Under the pieces are notes generated by a model that had not been told where the DNA came from, did not search any database, and saw only the letters and a program-made list of their open reading frames with translations. From Hydractinia symbiolongicarpus (taxonomy: Eukaryota > Cnidaria > Hydrozoa > Anthoathecata > Hydractiniidae), in contig NC_079875.1 of the NCBI RefSeq assembly GCF_029227915.1, positions 19,709,001 through 19,773,000 of the forward strand: 64,000 nt of DNA, in the 5' to 3' direction. Position 1 is the first letter of the stretch, and each line of letters opens with the position of its first letter. Shown piece by piece: positions 10,202 to 18,516 of this stretch. A program made the position numbers and the translations under genes.

Positions 10202-10867
10202 CTAAGTAGCGCTGGCATACTGCGCAGATTGCAGTTTTTTAAAAATTTCATCTTTAGCTTCTTGCCTGCCTTGTGCTAGCAACTCTGCGCGTTCATTATC
10301 GTTGATGGATTTCACAGCTTTTTTCGTTCGTTGTCGAATCTGCTCCTTGAGCACCATATAGCGCTGTTTTTCCTGCATGATCCATGTAAACTCGTAGTCT
10401 GAAATTGTACCATCTTGGATCGCTCTGGAAATCTTATCGTATACAGTGTCTAGTTTTGATTCAGCTAGGAGTTTGATGCATTCGTGCTTGTGCACCTTGT
10501 GCTCTAGTCGCTTCGAGACATTCTTGAGACCTACTTGGCCCATGCCCACTGCAAGAGCCGCGGCTTCAAGACCAATTGCTATGGGGGCTCCGAATCCCGT
10601 TGCAAGCGTGGCAATACCTGCTGCGGAGGTGATGACAGTAACAGCAATCATGCCATGATCAGCATAGCGAAGCCCCATCCCCCAAAGCTTGAACTTTTTG
10701 TAGAGTTTTTCTCTCTCTTTGATCTCAGACCGCATGTACTGCTCGATTTCTTCGATCTTTTTTAGTCTGTAGACCTGACTTTTTTGCTCCTGCGGAGCCG
10801 CCAGGCGATCAGGCTCCTGCTCAGGAGCACTTGGCGGCAAAGTTGGGTAAAGCTTCATATCTGCCAT
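10202..10867 (-). CDS. Polinton membrane protein, two hydrophobic segments
   Basis: 221 residues. A charged N-terminal helix (about 35-60, IEEIEQYMRSEIKEREKLYK) precedes two hydrophobic stretches at about 72-92 and 94-114 (MIAVTVITSAAGIATLATGF; PIAIGLEAAALAVGMG), then a long charged helical tail. Proteins of this plan occur in cnidarian Polintons but have no assigned role; a virion membrane or vertex function is a guess. The start codon directly follows the stop codon of the upstream gene in the pattern TAAATG, so the two are probably co-transcribed. Near the N-terminus (10786-10838) the gene contains a copy of the palindromic repeat, giving the peptide DRLAAPQEQ. Confidence 0.75.
   Translation of the reverse strand: MADMKLYPTLPPSAPEQEPDRLAAPQEQKSQVYRLKKIEEIEQYMRSEIKEREKLYKKFKLWGMGLRYADHGMIAVTVITSAAGIATLATGFGAPIAIGLEAAALAVGMGQVGLKNVSKRLEHKVHKHECIKLLAESKLDTVYDKISRAIQDGTISDYEFTWIMQEKQRYMVLKEQIRQRTKKAVKSINDNERAELLAQGRQEAKDEIFKKLQSAQYASAT
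10786..10838 (+). repeat. Palindromic repeat copy in a membrane-protein gene (left)
   Basis: GCTCCTGCGGAGCCGCCAGG and CGATC, then a GCTCCTG/CAGGAGC stem and a TTGGCGGC arm that pairs with GCCGCCAG. The arms can fold into one long hairpin. Confidence 0.6.
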
Positions 10868-11579
10868 TTATTCTATGAGTAAATGCATCGTAATTCCGAC
10901 GAACGAAACATTTTTTTCATGATGATGCTCGTCCGTCAGCATGAACTCCAGTCTGTCTGTTGAGCCTTTCAAAGGAAGGTAGATTGGAGTGTCAAAACTC
11001 CATGTAAGCATTTCTCCCCATGCTTTTCCAAACATTCAAGCTGTGGTGGGAAGCAAAGCAAGAATTTTTTGATTTCTTCCCATCCAGTAGGCAATCGTCT
11101 TCATCCAGCTGAGGGCAAACGAGTCTCAATCTTTGGTACACGTCAGTTTTATAGAAGCTGTCATGGTCGCCCTCGGTAAACATTGCTTCGGTATGAAGAT
11201 TATAACCCATAAGGTCCAGTAGTGATTTATCGACTATCGCAATGTACCCCTTGTTAACCCTAACCCTGCACGCTCCATTCCTGAGTACGAAGAGCTTGAT
11301 CCTGTTCCCTGCTTGATTGTTGACTATTGCAGCGAGATCCTCGATCCTATATAGACCCTTCTCGATCGTGATAAGGGTTTCAAAAACTCCAACATTAAAG
11401 TTCCCATCATCGGTCGATCCGGGCACCGCTTTATGAATCTTGATATCATTCTTTTTTTCGAAAAGATTCAGCCATACAGGCCTGATACTTATCGATTTCA
11501 GGGCAATTCTCGTGTCCTGCCCTAGGTAATCGTCAAAAATCGTAGGCTTCTCTATATCCGTGACATACAGCTGTCTCAT
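10868..11579 (-). pseudogene. Probable penton-like minor capsid protein, frameshifted
   Basis: The first 195 codons (11579-10992) are open. The frame then shifts, most simply in the AAAA run near 11015-11022, and the C-terminal frame ends in TAA at 10868-10870, just before the next start codon. Visible blocks are TLITIEKGLYRIEDLAAIVN, KLFVLRNGACRVRVNKGY and SLLDLMGY, with a C-terminal LEFMLTDE strand and MHLLIE end. These beta-rich blocks resemble single jelly-roll vertex proteins of Polintons. The capsid role is an inference from pattern and context. It is divergent from the next gene, with start codons at the two ends of a 22-bp palindrome. Confidence 0.5.
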
Positions 11580-11598
11580 GTTTCTTTAAAGAAACATG
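11577..11598. promoter_or_regulatory. Perfect 22-bp palindrome spanning two divergent start codons
   Basis: The sequence CATGTTTCTTT followed by its exact reverse complement. The minus-strand ATG (11577-11579) and the plus-strand ATG (11596-11598) are the ends of the palindrome, leaving only 16 bp between genes. It must hold the translation-initiation context of both genes and perhaps a bidirectional promoter or operator. Confidence 0.6.
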
Positions 11599-12752
11599 AA
11601 CATTTATAGCTATAACCACAAGGCAAAATACAAGTCCAATAGAGGCGAATGGCCTCTCGGTGTAATTAATCTAGAACATCAAGACCTCTACATTTCTACA
11701 GAATCGCACATTCCCGTGACCTTCTCGATGTTCACGAAATACCTAATAAAAGTCCCCACTAACCTGTTGAACGACCCCGTAAGTGTAAACTGGACAGGTC
11801 AAGCCCTTGGCTACTGGAATATACAAGTTAATTTCGCTTGTCATTGCGCTAGCACCGCCCTGGGTATATCCGCCAAACACTTGAAGGGCTCCGTGCCTCT
11901 CATCAATAGTATCTTTAAATTCCACGTCTATTACCACATGCGGCGTATCCTAGCGAGAATGAAGGTACCCATGCCATACGATGACGGCTTTTCTCAATAC
12001 GAGAACCCTTACTCTACATCTGGATATGCCCAGATTTGTCGTGAATATGGTGCCGACCCCAATGCCCAATACAAGTTTAAGGCTCTCATGTCCTCGCTCA
12101 CAAATGGTAGATGGTGGCCGCAAGTAGATGGTGATTGGGCCAAGTTTATCATACCTACGAGCCAAGGCCTGACATCGGAAGGTCTGTCGAAGCGTAGCGA
12201 GATTATTCGTGTTTACGTGATTTTACTACTAGGGTCCCAAGCTGATGCCAAGGCATCCCTTATAGGTTCGGATGCTGACAATTTTACAGCGAGACAGATA
12301 CTACTACAGAAATTCGAAGCCATGGTACAACGTAAGGAGAACGTAGGCCACGATATCACCGAGTTTCAAAAGGTGCTTCAATATGCCAGGACCCCAGTGA
12401 ATTTTGCCGTGATGCACCACGTGTACATGCTACCATCCGATATGAACCTGCGTATTGGTAAAATTGTGGGGTATAACAACAACATCTTGATCGCGCCGGC
12501 GAGTGCGATGATTGGCATAAGGCTAGACCTAAACAACAAGCCCATTACCACACAGCCTCCGGGTTTAAAACAAGGTGCTACGCGGCAAGAAATATCGAGG
12601 GGTGGTGCCACCCTAACCCGGGGTCTGAAAAGATGTCGATGCCACCGATACCTCAGTCAGGTCTAGGAGATGGAAACCCTCACGAGGACACCAAAGCCAC
12701 CTTGGTTACTGCGAGAGTAGGTCTCATCTTAGCATATCTATGGATTAAATAA
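11596..12752 (+). pseudogene. Conserved Polinton protein with C-terminal membrane tail, frameshifted
   Basis: The first 356 codons run to 12666. A different frame then carries a plausible native C-terminus ending in TAA at 12750-12752 with a hydrophobic tail (VTARVGLILAYLWIK), so one or more indels probably lie near 12560-12640. Recognisable blocks are NHKAKYKSNRGEWPLGVINL, FHVYYHMRRILARM, PMPYDDGFSQYENPYS and a serine-rich central part. The same plan is found in other cnidarian Polintons, function unknown. An AATAAA follows the TAA directly and could be its polyadenylation signal. The order beside the penton-like and major capsid genes suggests a structural role. Confidence 0.6.
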
Positions 12753-12836
12753 AGGTGCTCATGCTGAGACGGGCTTCGCCCTTCCGCTGACATGGCCGCA
12801 AGGCGATCTAATATGTTCGTCAACATACTAGATCAT
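12753..12836. other. Gap between convergent genes with a palindromic repeat
   Basis: Short gap between the plus-strand gene ending at 12752 and the minus-strand gene ending at 12837. Most of it is the long form of the palindromic repeat (12763-12808). Confidence 0.6.
12763..12808 (+). repeat. Polinton palindromic repeat, long form, intergenic copy
   Basis: GCTGAGACGGGCTTCGCCC, then TTCCGCTGACATGGCCGC and AAGGCGATC. The reverse complement of 16820-16872 matches it over about 42 bp. GGGC and GCCC arms suggest a hairpin. Confidence 0.75.
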
Positions 12837-14141
12837 CTACGACTTCTTGCCACCCTTCCCAACGTAAGCCACAACAAAAGCAACGACAGCAGCGATTGTC
12901 ATGTAGAGGTGTTTGGCTGCGTATTCAATAACTTTTGCTGCTACTCTAAAAAAGAAGGAGACAACCGTGCCAATAATCCCTGGTAGCGCCGCACCTGCCT
13001 TAACTGCCAGGTATTTCAAAAATTTTCCAAGCCTTTCCAGCTGTTTTTGTATGAAACCCTTCCCTGCGGCACTTCCTGCCGCTGCAGCACCTCCACCACC
13101 CGTAACTGCGAGTACGATGGTGGAAATCAGTAGACCAACAGCCGCCACGATGCTAGCTATAGTAATCCCTTGCTCCTTGAACAAGATTCTAAGCTTTTCA
13201 GCTAGAGATTTATCGTCTTCTGTGATTTTCATCAGCGTCTCCTTAATAGCTTTCAGTTGGCTCTGGGTATCCGAGGAAAGTAAACCGTGTGCTTCTCGTA
13301 CTGCTTCCTTTTGATCTTGGAGTCGTTCTACCTCTTCATTAGCCCTCGCGATATCCTCGTTCCAGATAGCTAGCTGCTCCTCGGATGCCCCAGGTGTAGC
13401 CTTCTTCGTCTCAAGCCTTTTCACCTTGGCTTCTGCTTTAGCGATCTCGCTGTCGTAGAAGATCATTTTGTTTTTCAAGTGTTTTAGGTTACCCCTTAGC
13501 GTTTGAAGCTCGAGGTTGAGCCCTCTTCTTTCACGCTCTGTGAAGCTGGCGCCAAAAGGAGTCTCTTGCTCTTGCTGAGCCGGTAGGCGATCTATCAGGC
13601 TCTCCGTTTCATCAAGGACGTTCTCGAGCAGCGGCATCATTTCAATATCATCGGCCTTCTGTTGCTGAGCCGCTAGGCGATCAACATGAACAATCTCGTT
13701 AAGGAGTTTCTGAGCCATTACCTTACTGCCTTTGTTTGGTGTAGTATAGTCGGTAAACCCCATGGCTCGCAAGCGATAAGTACCTAACCTCCTCCGTATC
13801 TCGGCAACGCTCCTTAATTCACCATGTCTTTTCGTGATCTCTATGCCATCGAAAAGAACCTGGTTTCCCCGTGCCTCAAACTCATTGTAATATCTCGCGA
13901 TTGGCTGCCCCAGCTCCTCACTAAGATGTTCGTAAAGATCGTCGACTTTTGATTTTAACAGCTCTTCCCTCTGTCTTGTCGTGGTGTCTCGTGCTGAGCC
14001 GGATTGACCCTGCTCTTGCTGCTCCTGCAGAGCCGCCAGGCGATCTGGCGTTAAATTGGCATCAGGCCTACTGAAATCCTCGTATGGAATGATTTCCTCT
14101 GGCGTAAAGTCGTCTCCTTCGTATATTGGATTAATCGGCAT
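12837..14141 (-). CDS. Coiled-coil membrane protein of Polintons
   Basis: 434 residues. The N-terminal third is acidic and Gln-rich. Residues about 205-315 form long coiled coils (LNLELQTLRGNLKHLKNKM, AEAKVKRLETKK, EEVERLQDQKEAV). From about 335 come several hydrophobic segments (GITIASIVAAVGLLISTIVL; a Gly/Ala stretch; ALPGIIGTVVSFFFRV; LYMTIAAVVAFVVAYV) and a basic end. The GITIASIVAAVGLLIS followed by a Gly-rich run recurs in cnidarian Polinton proteins of unknown role; membrane insertion is inferred. Three short copies of the palindromic repeat lie within the coding sequence, each giving a DRLAxxQEQ-type peptide. The ATG lies 38 bp from the capsid gene on the other strand, so a shared promoter is likely. 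Confidence 0.8.
   Translation of the reverse strand: MPINPIYEGDDFTPEEIIPYEDFSRPDANLTPDRLAALQEQQEQGQSGSARDTTTRQREELLKSKVDDLYEHLSEELGQPIARYYNEFEARGNQVLFDGIEITKRHGELRSVAEIRRRLGTYRLRAMGFTDYTTPNKGSKVMAQKLLNEIVHVDRLAAQQQKADDIEMMPLLENVLDETESLIDRLPAQQEQETPFGASFTERERRGLNLELQTLRGNLKHLKNKMIFYDSEIAKAEAKVKRLETKKATPGASEEQLAIWNEDIARANEEVERLQDQKEAVREAHGLLSSDTQSQLKAIKETLMKITEDDKSLAEKLRILFKEQGITIASIVAAVGLLISTIVLAVTGGGGAAAAGSAAGKGFIQKQLERLGKFLKYLAVKAGAALPGIIGTVVSFFFRVAAKVIEYAAKHLYMTIAAVVAFVVAYVGKGGKKS
13574..14045 (-). repeat. Three short copies of the palindromic repeat in a coding sequence
   Basis: GCTGAGCCGGTAGGCGATC at 13574-13592, GCTGAGCCGCTAGGCGATC at 13664-13682 and GCTCCTGCAGAGCCGCCAGG plus CGATC at 14021-14045. 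All lie in the same orientation and all keep the host gene open. A further partial match (GCTGAGCCGG) is at 13993. Confidence 0.7.
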
Positions 14142-14179
14142 TGCATTTATTTGAAACGAATATCAGCTAATAATAAAGC
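14142..14179. promoter_or_regulatory. Divergent start region of the coiled-coil and major capsid genes
   Basis: 38 bp between divergent genes. The capsid side carries TAATAATAAAG directly before the start; the other side reads AATAAATGCA before its ATG. This is the same AATAAA-next-to-start pattern seen at most genes of the element. Confidence 0.45.
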
Positions 14180-15463
14180 GTGAGTAACATATTCGGAACT
14201 AAGCTCGATCCCTACGCGGAGATTAAAACAATGATGGCTATAAAAGGTAAGAAGCAGCGTGTAAAAGTAAGTCATGTCCCTTGTACGATTAATCAGAACG
14301 AGGACTTGTATGTTGACATCCCTAACATGGGGCTGAACGATGTAATTTTTCCAGGTAGTATCAAACTACTTTTCGATCTGGAACTTACGGGAACAAACAC
14401 GAAGCGCACTATCGTCAGCAATATAGGTAAATCCTTGGTGCAAAATCTTCGTATCACTTTGAATAGCAACGAGGTGCAAAATATTAGCGACTACAGGGTG
14501 CTCGCTACCTACAAGGACCTATGGTTGCCCAAGTTTGATCGGGAAAACAACTTGATCCTAGAGGGGATCAATCCCAACGACGGTACAATCCGCGCCCTAC
14601 AGGTAAAAGCGACTGATCATGTAGGCACGGATGAGGAAAGAGCGATCGTCGCAGCCTATGGCAGCACGTTTTGTATTCGTCTAGGAAAAATGTTTGAATT
14701 GACACGAGACTTGCCGTTCTACCAGCCAGGGCTACACGATAGGCTGCAATTCGTTATACATTTTGCATCGTACGGTGACGTTATCAAAGATGCCGGTACC
14801 CCAGCTGTTGGAAGCACGGCAGCTAAACCCGCAGACAGTGCGTACAAGATCACTAATATCGCACTAGAGTTTGACAAGGTTAATAACGAGGGTCTCGCGA
14901 GCGCCATGATGTCACGGTATAGTCGTTTGGCGCTACCCTATGAAAGGGTACTCCGTAGCAAGGTTGTCACGATAAAAAAGGCTGATACCAGCTACAATTT
15001 GCAAATTGATACTCCAGCAAAAAGTTTAAAAGGCGTCTTACTGCTCTTTGTAGATACAGGGAAAGTGAAGGCTTACTCGGGTGCTAACGAGGTCTTCTAT
15101 AACCCAAAGATCGAAAAAATCTCGATCACTGTCGAGGGTGAGCCTAATGAGCTCTTCACGCACGCGATGCTCCCAAAAGATCACCTCGAGCAGATCGTAA
15201 ACTTATTCGGTAGCCACGATTCAAAGGTGACAATTGGGCAGTTCTTCACAGAAAGATACGCCCTGTTTGTTGATTTCCGAGCATCACCTGATCATAGTCT
15301 CCATGGTTCCGGAAGGCCGTTACAGAGATTGTCAGACGGTATAACCTTGCATATGACAAAGAAAGCAGACAGAACAACGGGGGATATTAAATGCTACGTT
15401 TTCCTACTTCAAGATGCTCAGCTGAACATCTTAGATGGGCGTTTTCACAGTGTCGAATATTAA
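14180..15463 (+). CDS. Major capsid protein, double jelly-roll (Polinton hexon-like)
   Basis: 427 residues; forms the capsomers of the predicted virion. Typical blocks are ALxMNxGxK-like N-terminal AEIKTMMAIKGKKQRVKVSH, TIVSNIGKSLVQNLRITLN, NEVQNISDYRVLATYKDLW, CIRLGKMFEL and LPFYQPGLHDRLQFVIHF, with a C-terminal ITLHMTKKADRTTGDIKCYVF. Length and strand-rich pattern fit Polinton and adintovirus major capsid proteins. Its first codon is GTG where ATG is expected; no in-frame ATG lies nearby until residue 19-20, so an ATG-to-GTG change has probably reduced or abolished initiation. The rest of the frame is intact. It is followed by a small membrane protein and the integrase on the same strand. 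Confidence 0.85.
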   Translation: MSNIFGTKLDPYAEIKTMMAIKGKKQRVKVSHVPCTINQNEDLYVDIPNMGLNDVIFPGSIKLLFDLELTGTNTKRTIVSNIGKSLVQNLRITLNSNEVQNISDYRVLATYKDLWLPKFDRENNLILEGINPNDGTIRALQVKATDHVGTDEERAIVAAYGSTFCIRLGKMFELTRDLPFYQPGLHDRLQFVIHFASYGDVIKDAGTPAVGSTAAKPADSAYKITNIALEFDKVNNEGLASAMMSRYSRLALPYERVLRSKVVTIKKADTSYNLQIDTPAKSLKGVLLLFVDTGKVKAYSGANEVFYNPKIEKISITVEGEPNELFTHAMLPKDHLEQIVNLFGSHDSKVTIGQFFTERYALFVDFRASPDHSLHGSGRPLQRLSDGITLHMTKKADRTTGDIKCYVFLLQDAQLNILDGRFHSVEY

Positions 15464-15470
15464 AATAAAA

Positions 15471-15869
15471 ATGGCAAGCATATTAGTACTCGCGGGTGGG
15501 GCTATAATCAATGCCCTCGCGTTTAGCGGATCGAATTACTTAATCAGTAAGCTGTCAGGCCATGGTGAGGCCGAGCGTAAAAGGCACGACAAGACGATTG
15601 AACAACTTCAAGCAGCTCAGCAACAGTGGGTAAGAGATCGGCAGGCAAAGATCGATTGGTATAACCATCAACGAGAGCTGAAAAGGCAAGCTGGAGAGAG
15701 CTTGAAGGAGCTCGATGAAGGTATGAGAGACTATTACATCGCAACGATCGAGAAGGCTCCTAAGTTATCCGACTTCTACACGCCCAGCAAGCAGCAACAA
15801 GACGGTGAGCTAACGTTCATCGTTGGATCCTTAGCCCTCCTTGGTTTTGCAGTGTACAAATGGGCGTAA
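15471..15869 (+). CDS. Small Polinton membrane protein with coiled coil
   Basis: 132 residues from the ATG at 15471, which follows TAAAATAAAA. It has an N-terminal hydrophobic segment (SILVLAGGAIINALAFSGSN), a charged central helix (HDKTIEQLQAAQQQWVRDRQ), the block APKLSDFYTPS and a C-terminal hydrophobic segment (FIVGSLALLGFAVYKWA). Proteins with this plan and the KLSDFYTPS block sit next to the capsid gene in cnidarian Polintons; the function is unknown, with virion membrane association a guess. An upstream in-frame ATG at 15435 lies inside the capsid gene and is less likely. Confidence 0.75.
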   Translation: MASILVLAGGAIINALAFSGSNYLISKLSGHGEAERKRHDKTIEQLQAAQQQWVRDRQAKIDWYNHQRELKRQAGESLKELDEGMRDYYIATIEKAPKLSDFYTPSKQQQDGELTFIVGSLALLGFAVYKWA

Positions 15870-15875
15870 AATGTT

Positions 15876-15900
15876 TTCGACATGTAATAAACATGTCGAA
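15876..15900 (+). promoter_or_regulatory. Perfect inverted repeat containing the integrase start
   Basis: TTCGACATGT, a five-base AATAA spacer, then ACATGTCGAA. The integrase ATG (15893-15895) lies inside the right arm. It could act as an operator or an RNA hairpin at the start codon. Confidence 0.5.
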
Positions 15901-16956
15901 TATTTCCACAGAGAAGGAAAAATTAGACAAATTGTACTATCAGCCCACACATCTCTGGATCGGAAACGAAGCCATTGAAAAACTTGTTGAACTTAGTGGT
16001 TTGTCTGCGAAAAAGGTCAAAATCTACCTTGCCCACCAGGCATTCTGGCAGGTTCAAATTCCAGGGCCAAAGGTGGTAAAACATCCTCATTACACCGTTA
16101 CAGTTCCAAATGCAGTACATCAATTTGATTTGCTTAGCATGCCTCATGATCGCCTGTATGGCTCGAAATACAAATACATTCTTACTGGAATTGACATTGC
16201 CAGCAGGTTCAAAGTGGCGAGACCCCTGCGAACGAAAAAGGCTGCAGAAGTGGCCAAAATGATCGAGGACATTTACGCGAAGCCCGGAGGCAAAGCAGGA
16301 CCCTTGACGTGGCCCGAGACTGTCATGATAGATGCAGGAACCGAGTTCATTGCAGACGTTACAAAGACCTTTCAAAAACATGACGTCAAGATCGACAGGA
16401 CGGTGACAAAGTACCATCATAGACACACTGCCTTTGTGGAAAACTTCAACAAGCAGCTCGCGAGGCGTCTCTTCAAGGCTCAAGATGCTCAAGAGCTCAA
16501 CGAAGAGGGAGAGTCTCGACGATATGGGTCAAGCAACTCTACAAAATTGTCGATCAGATGAACAACACCAAAACCGCTGGAATCAAGATGAAACCTATCG
16601 ATGCAGTCAAACTCGACGAGGTTCCGCAAAAAGCAAGCTACAAGCCTGACAAGAAGCCTCTTTCAGAAGATGGTCTCTACCGATATTTTTTGCAACCCGG
16701 TGAAGAGCATGGAGATCAGAGAAGACGTGCAACAGATATGATTTGGTCGAAAAAAACGTTCCGTTTGGACCGCATCGTCAACGAACCAGACAACCGAACG
16801 ATGTACTACCTTGCAGATGGGTCGCCTAGCGGCCATGTCAGCGGAAGGGCGAAGCCCGTCTCCGCAGGAGCGCCAGAACGTGTGTTTGTGAAAGAAGAGC
16901 TTTTGCGGGTTCCTGAAGATACGAAGCTGCCTCCTGACTCGGTTAAAAAGTGGTAA
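15893..16956 (+). pseudogene. Retroviral-type integrase (D,D35E), frameshifted
   Basis: Joins the element ends to target DNA. The catalytic core shows D79 (VHQFDLLSMP), D147 (VMIDAGTEF) and E183 (AFVENFN), a D-x67-D-x35-E spacing. The N-terminal 60 residues contain the LYYQPTHLWIG block common in Polinton integrases. The frame shifts by one base within about 16501-16512; the second frame carries the downstream helix (WVKQLYKIVDQ), MKPIDAV and a C-terminal FVKEELLRVP, a chromodomain-like end of this family. Between LADG and RVFVKEELL lies an in-frame copy of the long palindromic repeat (16820-16872) that adds about 17-19 residues not expected in the family. The ATG at 15893 is preferred because it follows TAATAAAC. 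Confidence 0.88.
16820..16872 (-). repeat. Polinton palindromic repeat, long form, in the integrase gene
   Basis: Matches 12763-12808 in reverse complement over about 42 bp and is inserted in phase within the C-terminal region of the integrase. Its outer part (CGCTCCTGCGGAG on the minus strand) also matches the copy at 10786. Confidence 0.75.
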
Positions 16957-17076
16957 ATTTCACGAGCCCGAGCCATTTCACAGGTTCCCCTGCTACGGGG
17001 GAACCGCTCAGTTGATACCCATAAGCGTAGTTAATGTGAACCTGTGGCTCACATTAATACTTACCAACATAAAGTC
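16957..17076. terminator. Gap between convergent genes with nested inverted repeats
   Basis: Lies between the plus-strand integrase and the minus-strand cluster. It holds a hairpin GTTCCCC...GGGGAAC (about 16984-17005) and a wider pair ACAGGTTC (16980s) with GAACCTGT (17038-17046), with GAGCC near both. This may be a shared 3'-end or stem-loop structure; function is inferred only from position. Confidence 0.4.
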
Positions 17077-17625
17077 TTAGTCATCCTCCTCAGAGTCGTC
17101 AATCGGATGAAGGCGGGTATAATCATAAGGATGTAGGGTATAGAATGGATAGCCATAGACGATTCCCTTGAAAACATTTAGCTAGCTATCAAGGTCGATG
17201 ATGTCAACCAATGCCCTGTCATCGATTTGAATGTTTAGTATGTCGCCAATTTTCTCCAAGTCTGCCAGATCCGAGAGCCTTAAGTCCTTATCCTTGATAA
17301 TCTCGTAGCAGAGCATGCCCCACTTGTTCACCTCAGCGGAAACAATATGCAAATCCCGGTCTTTAATATCAGCCTCGATCCCCTCATCCTCCTCCTCACA
17401 GGGAATTGTTGCCCACGGCTTTTCACCCGATGCTACCCTGTCTAGAAGCTCGTCATCATCTGGATATACAAACCCCTCGTAGTATGGTCCATTTCTAAAT
17501 TTAAAATTTTCCAAACACTGTGAACAATGACCGGTAGTAGATCCTGCCTTGATGCAGCATCTCAGCACAGGTACCTGAATATCGTAAAAGTTTCTAAGTT
17601 GCAAGCTCTCTACATAGGCCTCCAT
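17077..17625 (-). pseudogene. Uncharacterised Cys-pair protein with an in-frame stop
   Basis: The first 147 residues contain cysteines CC-x8-C-x2-C (RCCIKAGSTTGHCSQC) near 23-38, an acidic middle and ILNIQIDDRALVDIIDLD. A TAG at 17182-17184 ends this frame, yet the same frame continues for 35 codons with a low-bias, Tyr- and Asp-rich sequence (GYPFYTLHPYDYTRLHP) to TAA at 17077-17079. The continuation looks protein-like, so either the stop is recent or the tail is translated by readthrough. No family recognised. Confidence 0.5.
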
Positions 17626-17741
17626 TTTTCTTTGACATTTATCTACCTTTTAGCATACAGCCGAAGTGGTCAAGCAGCGTCTATCAGGTGTGTCTTCTTT
17701 ATGGTTTTTGTAATCTATCAAGACGGGTTACAAAAAAAATC

Positions 17742-18516
17742 CTAGATCTCGGCAAGCTCCATCAATCTCTGATGTGTATAATTACGACCCAATCGAAAGT
17801 GCCTTGGACGTTCGGGATTTACTTCAATGCATCCACGCTCTCGGAGCCAGTTGTAATGTACAATGGCATTTGGAGTTTCTGCAAGAACGACGAGTTGACC
17901 GTTGGGATGATCTGTTAACTTGTTGCGAATCTTTTGCGCTACATAGCCTTGTTGCCCACATATAGCGACATACGGATATTCATCATCGTTATTCTTTTGT
18001 ATTATAACCATCACGTTATCCTTTCTAGGGTCTTCAAGGTGAGGAACAGCTCGCTGTCGTAGCCCTGTGATTACTTGAGCTTGTACGGCTATCGTTCGAT
18101 CCTTGTACTCCAATTCGTCGTTGAGCAGAGCCAGCGCCGCTTGATTTTCTTCTACAATTCCAGCAAGCTTTCGCATTTCTTTTGGTAGCACCTCTTCAAC
18201 AACCCAATCCAAAAATGGTTCTGCCTTGGATTTCTTACACCTTAAAAGGAAGCAATAGAGACCGGGTTCTGTCAGTAACATCATGTCTGGATGAAGGGGG
18301 TCGATATCGACCCCCTTGTCTTCTGCGATACTTTTAACCTCCCAGGCCCGCTTTACATGCTTCTCCGGTACATGTGCCTGAATAGCTTTTCTACCATCAC
18401 GATTATCGTTATACCCGTCAGCTCTCCACACGTCTTTGGCTACGAGGCATTGGCCTCCTTCCTTAATGTATAAAGAACGAACTTTGCTGCCTTCGAAAAA
18501 ATTACTGAAGGTAATG
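17742..18516 (-). CDS. BRO-family protein (BRO-N domain), start unclear
   Basis: BRO proteins of baculoviruses, iridoviruses and other large DNA viruses are DNA-binding regulators. The BRO-N domain is visible from about 18516: TFSNFFEGSKVRSLYI, CLVAKDVW, GRKAIQAHV, LLTEPGLYCFLLR and FLDWVVEEVLP. A coiled linker follows, then a C-terminal domain (VMVIIQKNNDDEYPYVAIC, LERGC-like region RERGCIEVNPERPRHF) resembling tails of viral BRO proteins. The first ATG (18431) would cut off the start of BRO-N. The domain begins in a frame that overlaps the last codons of the Fic gene and has no ATG, so the true N-terminus was lost or the two genes are joined by a frameshift. Confidence 0.7.

Noticed and set aside
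11743-12611. Minus-strand frames opposite the plus-strand Polinton gene at 11596
   Set aside because: Shadow frames; the plus-strand gene has recognisable conserved blocks.
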